From: Undaria pinnatifida
Taxonomy: Eukaryota; Sar; Phaeophyceae; Laminariales; Alariaceae
Assembly (NCBI GenBank): GCA_012845835.1
Contig: JABAKD010000014.1
Span: 9,277,701 to 9,341,700 of the forward strand
Direction: 5' to 3'
DNA: 64,000 bases
Below the pieces are notes generated by a model. It saw only the letters and a program-made list of their open reading frames with translations. It was not told the origin of the DNA and ran no database searches. Below are positions 33,521 to 43,000 of the stretch, in pieces (the first letter of the stretch is position 1; the number at the start of each line of letters is the position of its first letter). Made by a program: the position numbers and the translations under genes.

Positions 33521-35159
33521 GGAGCCCCATCATTCGGAAAAAAAATGTTAGCCAAAAAGCGCTACCCCCCTAGCGCAGCGTACGTGTGCCTACATCTTTT
33601 CTCCGGAGGAGAGATTAAGAGAACTGGAGGTCTCGATGATATAACGAGTCTTACAACGGTAGCCCTCCCAACTTTTGTTTTAACGAAATCGGCGGTTTCA
33701 AAACCAGCTCCCGGTCGAATCTCCTGAAATTCGGTGTCCCTCGACACCCCGACGTTATCGATCGACAGGCCTTTGGACACAAGATCATACACGGATACTT
33801 TGCTTCCAATCGTTTCCTTCCCTGTGTCTAGCAGCCATGATGATGAAACGTTCGTTAGAGAAAACCGCTGGTTTGGGGGGTGGCTATATCGTAGAATCAA
33901 TCTAACACGCTGCAAAATGTTCTGGTATTGCCGTCGACGCCATTTGTTTTTAGGGATTAGAGGGTGTTTTAGTCCGTTTGACCACAATCATCTTGCAAAA
34001 CGTACACTCATCTTGCAAAACGTTATTAACCAGTTGCCTACCCAAACTCAAGCCTTACAACAACACACACTCTGTCGAGCGCCGTCTTTACATAATAAGC
34101 CGTGCCGGCAAGACGCAGGGAGGGTAGACCTGAGTACCTACGATTCGACGGTACCCTGAAGCCGCAAGTGGTTCTCCTGTTTCAGGAAAACGCGTCGTTT
34201 TTCGTTCTAGATGGTTCAGTGCTCCCCTCGACCTACAGCAGTACTCTCTATGAAACCTCGCAGGAGATACCGTGCCGCTATCAGGGAGCACGGTTTTTCG
34301 GGGAACCGCCGTATAAAACTCTAGATAACGCACCCCATCATTAACGGGACGAACTTCAAATCCGATCTTTTTTTTTCTAAACCAGGGACGACGTGTGCTG
34401 TGCTACGAGAGACGTGAGGTAGCGTACTTGGTCTGAAACTGTTTCTGAACGACTGAGCTGCTTAACCTATTCATAAAAATCTTCGACATTTTATTTGTTT
34501 CTGTTTTAGGTCGCGATATGTTTCGTTGAAAATACACAGGGCGCGGGGGGGAGTTGACCGGGGGGGGGGGATTACTTTTTTTTGCCTTTGTTAATGCAGC
34601 TCCTCAACAGATGAGCCTTGGGAACAAACGATGCGCCTCTACCGACCGAGACCATGCGTCGGATGCACGCAAGACACGCTGCGAGACGATATAGAGGCGC
34701 ACTTTTCGGCAAAAATGTTTGCTGAGCATGGCAGGAGACTCCTTCCCCCAAAGTTGGAATGCCACACCTTTTTTTTCGCGAAAACGATTGCTTTTGTGTG
34801 CCTCGACCACGGCTCCGTTGATCGGGTCGTCGCACTTTCTGTTGGCTCAAAATCTGTGTGCGTGTTTTGGGAGACGTACATTTTTAACAGTATAGAGCTC
34901 AATAACCCCTTTAGAGCCCAAACGACCTTCCCTGTATTAACCTGAAGTAAATTTGTCCCCCAAAAAAAGGGTTTGCAGTTGTAGTACAGGCGTTAAGTGA
35001 AGATCCCCAAAAAAGAAACGGAACACCTCTACCGCGGCATGCTTTTTTTGTTTTTTTCTCGTCGAGATATTTCCATCGGCGCCTTCGACGCGGGTGGCGT
35101 GCTACTATTAATACAAGGGTAGTTTGCACCTTTTTGTGTACACTATTTTCTGAATGAGA
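33521..35159. other. No gene called; TIR element debris
   Basis: Fragments of the TIR element lie at 33520-33600, 34395-34500 and 35000-35045 (ACACCTCTACCGCGGCATGC). A minus-strand frame at 33562-33987 reads VLLISPPEKR near its end, but that end lies in TIR-element sequence. No family was recognised. Confidence 0.4.
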
Positions 35160-35458
35160 CGCGTGCTACGATAGAGGTATGCCTTTTTTCGGCGAATTTT
35201 TTTTCCGAATGATGGGGCTCACCTTAACCCAAAATCGTCGGGAAAAAAAAATGCGACGGTATTGTTTTTGTTGCATGGGTTCTCGTCGTGCATCTAGGCG
35301 CCGTGGAGTTTTTTTCATCCGGTCGCGGTTTCATTTTGCCCCCCCCCCCCCCCCCCCCCCCCGCCTCCAAATCAGGTTTTGGGAGAGGTCTTAAGCTCCC
35401 AAATTGAGGGGTAGTATTAGAAAAAAAAGGGGTGCAGCACCTCCATCGTAGCACGCGT
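35160..35458 (+). mobile_element. TIR element copy O (forward)
   Basis: Ends are GCGTGCTACGATAGAGGTAT and CACCTCCATCGTAGCACGCG. A run of about 24 C is inserted in the middle (35339-35362). A second, left-truncated forward copy follows at 35474-35690 (GGGGCTCCTTAACCCCAAAT). Confidence 0.87.
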
Positions 35459-35699
35459 CGAAATTTCTCCCACAACGGGGCTCCTTAACCCCAAATCCTC
35501 GGAATTTCGTCGATTCTCGTTTTGCAGTACTTCGAAGTATGTTTTTCGTCGTATACCTAGACCATGGGAAATTGGGCATCGGGGTGCGCTTTCGCTTCAT
35601 CTCGATATCGATCTTTGGGTGGGGTATAGAGCTCCTCGTGTGAGGGGCCTCAGAACCAAATTGCGGTACACCTCGTGCCGTACTATTTGTGTCATGTAC

Positions 35700-37130
35700 C
35701 TATCCCTGGCTCGGTCTTTGCGCTCTAGCCGGTGCCGAGAACGTTAGCTTTCAAGTTTCGTCCAGTGGAGGGTGGAATCTCTGGCGTGCTTTAGACGGCA
35801 ACAACCTTTGACTTCGGGACCCGTCGCCGCGGGTCCTGCTCACCTTTTTCAGGCGGCGCTCCAACTGCGCGCGTTCCGCTTCCAGCACCGCCAAGGTGGC
35901 TTCCGCTCTCGCCGTGCTCATGGTCATGCTCGTCGTTGTGCGACCCGTTTCCCTTTGAAGAAACAAGCGAACACGACACAAGCGAACACGACACGCGTTG
36001 CAATTTCGAGAGAGATGGCGCTTTTGGGCCAAATACATGTTTCTGGTGTTGTCGGTTAGTTACTCCAACTGGGGGGTGTCACCCAATACCATTTGAATAC
36101 CTGGTACTGTTTTCGTATACGTATACAAAAGAACGCTACGAGTGCTGCAGCTGTGAGATCGAGGATTCATTTGTGTCATTTTACGTGGTCTCTTTGTTGT
36201 ATGCCTAGCTAGACCAAGGAGGATTGATCGCGTTGTGCTTTCGTTTGTAATCTCATCGTTTGTGTTTCGGCGAGGCGAGAGCTCTCACCAGGTGAAAAAG
36301 CTTCAGAAAAAGACAGGCGCTTGTAGCTGTTTAGCGCCATCCCGCGGTAGGGGTCGCACTTTTTTTGCCAAACAAAGGTACACCTTACCGGTTGAGCTCC
36401 TCCGATGTGCAACTATGGGGTCAGCATGATAATCTTACGAGTATTATATTGTTTTAGTACTAGCGCATAGAATAGTTGGTCGGGCTGCGCGAACGAATGT
36501 ATCGAAGTCATGTCACGTTGTTGTTCTCACATTAACTCGCATAATCAAGTCCGTGGTCACAGGACAGGCTCCAGTCACTCTGGAGCTGAGGAATACCATG
36601 TATCGGGTGATGATAAATTGATGAGCTCCTTACGATAGGAGAACTCAGAAATTTCTTAGAATCTGCTGCATCCGTCTAGCGTGGGATCACTTGCCTACCC
36701 CCAATGGGCCACAAATCACGAGCAATCACGGTGCGGCGGCAACGCCATCGGGTTGGAAGTTTTGTCAACCCGCTCCCGAGTTCGGAGAAAAAAAAGACGA
36801 AAACATTTGAAGATGGCAGCGCCGACCTTACGAAGCACCGCGGGCTGCTCGATAGGGGGGGGGGTTACGTTGCGCTGAGAAAAAGCCCAACCCTAAGCTG
36901 AGTGTATCCGGATAATACCCGAGTATCACCAATCGGCCTCCTGGATGCCCATGAGTGCATAATTCGGACACATGCTACCGCGATAGGAGGGTCCAGGGCC
37001 CACGTGATATTTTCTGAGGCTCCTCTCACATGAGGAGCTCTACACTGAGCTTGAGCAAAAAGGGAAGCACAACCCGATGGACAATCGCATGGCCTAGGCA
37101 CTCAACCAACAACGCCTACCCTGGTACTAT
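35700..37130. other. No gene recognised
   Basis: A minus-strand frame (35751-36038) has a Glu/Arg/Ala-rich stretch (ATLAVLEAERAQLERRLKKV) that could form a coiled coil, without corroborating splice sites or homology that I know. R8 lies at 36538-36600, an R1 trace at 36148-36170 and a reverse TIR-element stub at 36968-37110. Confidence 0.35.
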
Positions 37131-37140
37131 ATCATGCAGA

Positions 37141-37278
37141 AAACACGTCTGTCTGTTTGTCTGACTGTCTGTCTGTCTGTCTGTCTTTTCTTTTCTGTCT
37201 GTCTGTCTGTCTGTCTGTCTTTCTGTCTGTGTGCTTGTCTCTCTGTCTGTTTGTCTGCCTGTCTGTCTGTCTGTCTTC

Positions 37279-37358
<80 letters not shown>

Positions 37359-37377
37359 GCCTGTCTGTCTGTGTGTC
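37141..37377 (+). repeat. (CTGT)n microsatellite, ~235 bp
   Basis: More than 50 mostly perfect CTGT units with a few interruptions (CTTTTCTTTT near 37186). It yields Cys/Leu/Ser/Val frames on plus and Gln/Thr/Asp/Arg frames on minus, all artefacts. Confidence 0.97.
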
Positions 37378-38112
37378 ATCATGGTCTCGCCACTCAAGAG
37401 TGTTTTCTGCCCCGTCTTGTTGTATGGGTGGAGAAGGTGGGTGACAAAGCCGGCAGAACGTACCGGGTATCGTGCCCCGCTGAGCCGTGGCCGCCGCGTG
37501 TTAAGCATTGCCCACCATCCCCAGGCCGTCTCGGGCGATCAAACCAACCCAAACGCTGGGTTTGTACGGTTTTAATTGCGATTCTAGCAGTTGAAAAATT
37601 GGCTGGTCAAATCCATGCCAGAGACCACTGGCTCGTTCTCAACAATTAATGTTGAATAGAACCATCGAGGATTCGCCGCACCCAGAAAATGTATGGTTTT
37701 ATCATCGAATCAGACACCCTCCCATATCTCTACAAAATTCCGACCAACCGGGGACGAAAACGCCGATCCCTCGGGTCGACACCGCCCCGCACGGTGCGGG
37801 AACCTACACCCCGTAGGCTGATCACTGGTTGGCTGGGGGTCGTTCAAAGCACCAGAGGGCTTCCAACTATAGACTATAGGGGCAATCCTACGTTGAGGAG
37901 TCTTGCTCTAGTCATGCATGTTTTGCCCAAGAATATCTACCCCCCTATGGTAGCACGTGTCGATGTAAAAAATCCTTGAAGTAGTCGACCCTCGTCAACC
38001 CTGTTAGGCCGCGAGTTAAGAACCCGTACCTTGGTGTGCCCCTCGATCCCTCTGAGCTGCGCGCCGTGAAGGACCTCGATGTCCTAGGTTCACTCCTCGC
38101 CGAATCCGGCGG

Positions 38113-38226
38113 CCGCTCGCCTTGGCAGGACCCACTCCCAGCAGACACGCCGTCCGACCTTGCCGAGCGCGGCGTTCGCTCGCCTCGGCAAGACCTGCTC
38201 CCAGCAGCCACTCCGTCGGACCTTGC
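38113..38226 (+). repeat. ~60 bp tandem duplication
   Basis: Two copies of CGCTCGCCT.GGCA.GACC, CTCCCAGCAG and CC.GACCTTGC. The plus frame gives SPWQDPLPADTPSDLAERGV and a near-copy. It may be a scrap of a retroelement ORF, but that cannot be shown. Confidence 0.6.
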
Positions 38227-38704
38227 TGTCGTTTGGGTTGCCGCGGCGGCGGTGCATTTTGCTTTATTTTTTTCCGCGGCTGAATAGCGCTGCTCTTCTT
38301 TGCCGCCGTCGTGTGATTTGCTTGACCTTGCGGTGCACTGCTGCCGTGTGCTGTGTGTCGGCCGGTTCATGAGTCTGGTTCAGGTACACGCATTGGATTG
38401 AAGACGGGCATCGAAGGGGATTGCGGAGGGAGCCCGCTATCATACTGTATCAACATTGAGAAACGTCAAGTTGGCGTGTTGGAGTCGGGGCTCCCTTTAC
38501 TGTTTAGCTTAGAAGCGACACATCAAGCGCGCAGCATGATAGTCGTACTAACAGACGTTCATACTAGTAGACGGTTGAATTGGTTGCGTTTTCTCATTTA
38601 CAAGAAACATGTTTTAACCCGTGTCCAACAACTCCTAAATATGTTCCTAGTCTAACTCCAAGTGTTTTGTCCTTATGTCGGGAGTGCGGTGCTAGAAGGG
38701 TAAA

Positions 38705-39160
38705 ATACGCCAGCTGTGAGTTCGATCGATTTATGGGTCGGTACTCATCTGTTTTCAGGCTTAGTTTGGGTAAGCTATTGGTTAACCTTTTGCAAGTGGT
38801 CAAACGGACTAATACCCCACTAATTCCTTAACAAATGGCGTCGTCGACAGACCATGGGTTTTTTGGGTCGTGGGTTCGATCCCCACCGTCCACAACAATA
38901 AACTTTTCAGATTTTTCCCATGTCGAACTTGAAAGATACTCTTCCTGGTATCCCCAGGAAATGAAATGGCTTGGATATTGACAGAGGTCCGCCGTATATC
39001 CGGCCAACCTGCTATACCGCCGTTTCAGGGGGGGAGAGTGTTATAAGGCTTAGTTTGGGTAAGCTATTGGTTAACCTTTTGCAAGTGGTCAAACGGACTA
39101 ATACCCTTCTAATTCCTTAACACATATTTGCAAGCTGCATGATACTGCGGTTGCGCGTTT
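38705..39160 (-). repeat. R2 core, reverse, target of the TRIM insertion
   Basis: GCTGTGAGTTCGATCGATTTATGGGTCGGTACTCATC (38712-38749) resumes after the TRIM as CATATTTGCAAGCTGCATGATAC (39123-39145). The uninterrupted order is seen at 33340-33455. Confidence 0.75.
38750..39122 (+). mobile_element. TRIM: 373 bp miniature LTR retrotransposon
   Basis: Two 84 bp direct repeats (38750-38833, 39039-39122) both start TGTT and end TTAACA, the TG...CA rule of LTRs. Two bases after the left LTR is TGGCGTCGTCGACAG (38836), a primer-binding-site start (TGG). Immediately before the right LTR is CAGGGGGGGAGAG, a polypurine tract. The 205 bp interior encodes nothing. Flanks CATC and CATA are a possible 4 bp target duplication. 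The interior also has a perfect T-arm-like GTGGGTTCGATCCCCAC (38870-38886). Confidence 0.88.
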
Positions 39161-40076
39161 TTGGTCGCTATTGGCGGGCCTTGAATGGGTTAACTGTATA
39201 GTCTACTTCGAAGTATATCGACACCGAGCCCCACGGTCATTAGTTCATCCCACCGTGGGAGAACCGGACAAATCTCGCCGAACCGCAGCTATCTGCTGCT
39301 GTTGGCTCTGTTTCTTCCGTGACTGCCACCTCCCGCATTCTTCTTGAGCGCAAGCCATACCATGCCATGCCCGATAGACGTCGGCCGACAGCTTCGAATA
39401 TACTGGAGTAGATATCCGTGTAGGATGTGTATGAATGCGTGCTGAACATGATGCACAGCGCCTTCCAAGTTCAAACCGAAAGGCGCCGACCGTGCTGTAT
39501 CGAAACTCACATGGCTTGCTTCTCAGAGATCGTCATCCCAGGCCTCAGCAGATCATCAGCTGGGGCTGAACTTACAGCACGCGGTCCCACAACGAAAGCC
39601 TACCCTTAAACTTGCTCGCCGCGTTCAGTACTCGTATGGCATACGGGTATGTAGACTAGACTATACGTAGAGCTAAAGCGCGAACATGTCGGACGACAAC
39701 GAAGGTTTGTCTCGTCTGCCCGTACCGCCGTGCTCGTCTTCAACGAAGCTTGTCGCTCCCAGGACTGTTTCCACAAAAGCTCCAAATACTTCAGCTAGCC
39801 GACAGGGGAGTCCATGGGGTACAGAGACGTGGGAACTGAGAGCAAACAGTCCTTGGATCGTCGTGTATGGCGGGATAGTTTAGTTCGGCGGGTAACGTTT
39901 CTCTTACACCGGACCCAAGGTTTCAATTTCTTGGATGGCTTGTTTGCAGCAGAGGGTGTTTCGTGCTCCTATCGAAGCAGTGAGGCTAGTGAGAGCCAGA
40001 GTGACTGATCTGGGCGTACAGCGTGCGTGCGTCGGCGAGAGGGTTGCTGCCAAAGAGAGGACACAAACAGGCAATC
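39160..40076. promoter_or_regulatory. Presumed 5' flank of the UBAC2-like gene
   Basis: About 900 bp between the TRIM and the proposed start codon at 40077. No TATA box or defined promoter element can be claimed. An alternative short first exon (ATG at 39686, MSDDNE, phase 1 at GTTTGT) also lies here but has a weaker donor. Confidence 0.3.
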
Positions 40077-40092
40077 ATGTTCTCAGGCTTCG
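40077..40092 (+). CDS. UBAC2: UBAC2-like exon 1 (proposed start, 16 bp)
   Basis: ATG TTC TCA GGC TTC G|GTGAGC gives MFSGF plus the first base of Gly6. With exon 2 this reads MFSGFGSSPVTK, close to the beginning of animal UBAC2 (MFTSTGSS...). Phase and donor fit. The 4.5 kb intron and tiny size make it the least certain exon. Confidence 0.55.
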
Positions 40093-43000
40093 GTGAGCAA
40101 TGTTGCTTTTCTTTTTGCTCACGCCGTTCCTTAGAAAACCATCCGCATATACTTGATGCCCAAGCACCTTCTACTGCACACTTTATCCCATGCTAATACT
40201 AATTGCAACTAGTGCCCGAAAACGTGCTCCAAAATGATCCCTTACTAATTCCAAGCAGTTTGCCCCGAAAACGTCCGCGGACTTCTTGAAAATACGAGCA
40301 GAACAGCATGTGCAGCAGTCAGCGTGCAGCAGCCTGCCTTCCGCTCGATGGGTTGGCGACGTCTGCAGCCGTACTGCTAATAGTGCAGAGTTACTGGTTG
40401 TATTTTCACGTAATATGCTATGCTGTCGCTGCGCTTCCTTGATTCCTGGGATTGGAGACTGGTGTGCGACCACGTTGCGGGTACACACGCAGGTAGCCGT
40501 ACGAGCGGAACGCAACAGCAGCACAACAGCAGTACAGCAACACAGCAGCACATTGGGCACGGCAGAACTGCAGTCAGCGTGCGGAAATCGTCCTCCCACG
40601 AGAAGGGTGGTCGACATCTGCACCCGTACTACGTAGTGCAGAATTGCTGATTGCATTTGTCGGCAAGCTAGATGTAGTACCGACATGTACCGTTCCTTGA
40701 TGCCTGGAATTGGAGTCTTGTGTATGTACCGGTACGGTTTTCACTCGACCGTCATGTGCGATGCACTGCGACACAGAGATGTCCGGAGACGGCGCTGTGA
40801 CCCCTTGACCGATGCCAATTATCCAATAATTTACCTTGACTGACGCCTCACCATTTACAAGTAAATATTTCAGGAGACGGCACTCTGACTCCTTGACCGA
40901 CGGCAAGTTTCCAATGATTTGCCTTGACTGACGCCAAACTACTAGGTTTTGGGGTGGAATTATCGGTTTGACACCCTTGACCCCTGAACGTTTTCGCTTG
41001 ACTGACGGTCTCGCGACACCTTTGCTGCGACACCGACTTCTTTACCTGCACAAATGGTGTAGAGATCGAGCGTACGAGCTTGGTATGATCACGTTACAGT
41101 TCGAAAAAAAATACATTAGTGGAGGGTTTTCGACAACAAGTTTTTAGAAATGCATGTACTGCTGTGGATGCCAGTCCCTATTCCCTAGATTGTACCGCCT
41201 CCTTATCACTATAATCCTTCAAGATCATCCTGGCTCCTCGAGGCAGACTCTGAGGTGTTTCCTCATCGTGGACCCTCAAGCGTGCGGTTGCGCACATAAC
41301 CCACGTCGGTGTGTCTCCACACCTCCATCTGAGAAAGAGAAACCTGCGAAGGGACAACAGTCCCACAATTGGCGTCGAGGCAAGTGAAGCTCGATCGGTG
41401 CTGGCGACCCGACCGAAAAGAGCGGGTAAAGCTTTATTTAAAAAAAAAACCGCACGTTTGTCCCGCTTGCCATATGGCAGACGGGACCGACTCCCCTGGT
41501 CCCGGGGATGGTCGTGCGGACCTCAACACCCTTCCCCCACGTCTGGAGGGAGGTGGCCTTCCCTCACGTCCTGAGGAAGGCAATCTGAATCAAGACCAGG
41601 AGGAGGAGGAAGAGGTAGGAGAAGAAACCTACTTCAGCCCTCGCGAGCCGTCACCTGGCCACGATTCTTCTGAAGAAGAGCAGAGGCGACACCGTTATGG
41701 TCGCCACCGTAGTCGTCGTGGGCGTCACCGCCGCCGGTCGTTCTCCCCTGTAGGGAAAGGAGCAGCTGGTAGTCTCCTTTCCTCACCACATGGTCAGTGG
41801 TTCCCCACAGCAGCAGTCGCTTGCTAGCGAAAGTGACACTGCTAAGTTGAACGAACTGCTTGATAGGTCGTTGACTGAAGAAGGACTTACAAGCAATATT
41901 GCTGACCTGTTGTTTACATTGACGGGTGGAGTACAACTAGCTCCGTCTGAATCAAGCAGCCTGAAAATAGGCCGTTCAGTCCCGTCTGTGTCATCTGTTA
42001 ACACGAGGATGGCAATGTCCGACTTCGGTGCTATCTCTAAGTTTTCAGGAAACGAAAACGACAAGAATAGCATCCTTAATGTTATGTCGCAGTACGAAGC
42101 ATTCGTTACCGCGTCGTTAAAGTCACGTCCCGGCGTCACCGAGGACATGATTGATGACCTCCTCATAACATACTTCATCTTCGTGTTGAAGGACGAGGCT
42201 ATCCAGTTTTATACTCAGCTGGTAGGAGGTCAGGTTCCGTGGAGACGTAGTGCTGATGGAGATCGACAACTGTCAGATACCGAAAGCAGCGCAAAACCGA
42301 CCTCGTGGTCGGAAATGAAAACTGCTTTTGAAGCGTCGTACTTGTCAGCAGACGCTCTGGCACGCTCAGTAGAGCAGATAGTCACTCTGACTAAGGGTCC
42401 AAATGAGTCAGTCACGTCATACGTAAACCGTCTCCGAGATAGTTTTAACAATTTGAATCGTCAAGTTCAAAACTTTCCTTCCGATTAAAAAAGTGAATTG
42501 CCTTCCAAGCAAGATTCAGGTGTGTTTACGCTAGAATATTATAGAGGTAAAAAAATCCTGCCGGCGACGCCTCCGAAATTGAGGAGAGATGTGGGGACGT
42601 GCGGTAACGCGGCAAACCAAAAAAAGAGGGAAAAACAAGAAAACAGCGTACCAAGTACGTACGAGTAGCGACGGCCGCCCAGTAACGATGCCCAGTCAGC
42701 CGCAGTGCCGCCGCTGCTTTCCCACGACCGCAAGCAGCAGCACAGCTAAAGGCAGCACAGCTAGCGGCAGCATCAGCCTGAGCTACAAAAATAAACAGCG
42801 TCAGCACTACCAGCACCAGCAGCAGCTACAGCTTCCATTTGTGCGTTTTTCGATTTAGGGGCCAACTCTTCTTCTCGTCGCTGCTGCTGCTGCGCTCGGC
42901 ATACGCGCGCCGGCGCGCTCTGCTCCGAGCACGCCCGGCGCCCCGACGTATAGGCCGTTGTGGCGCGCCGCCGCCTCCGCTGCTGCTGCTGCTGCTGCTG

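Noticed and set aside
33562-33987. Minus-strand frame with VLLISPPEKRCRHTYAALGG, briefly considered a PfkB-type sugar kinase piece
   Set aside because: The resemblance is too weak, no catalytic motif is visible, and its end lies in TIR-element sequence.
37134-37649. 171-codon Cys/Leu/Ser/Val-rich open frame
   Set aside because: It is the translation of the (CTGT)n microsatellite; both strands are open for the same reason.
38870-38886. tRNA gene
   Set aside because: Only a T-arm is perfect; no acceptor, D-arm or anticodon arm can be folded around it. It is inside the TRIM.
38750-39122. Retrozyme (hammerhead ribozyme-bearing LTR element)
   Set aside because: No CTGATGA...GAAA hammerhead core was found in the LTRs.
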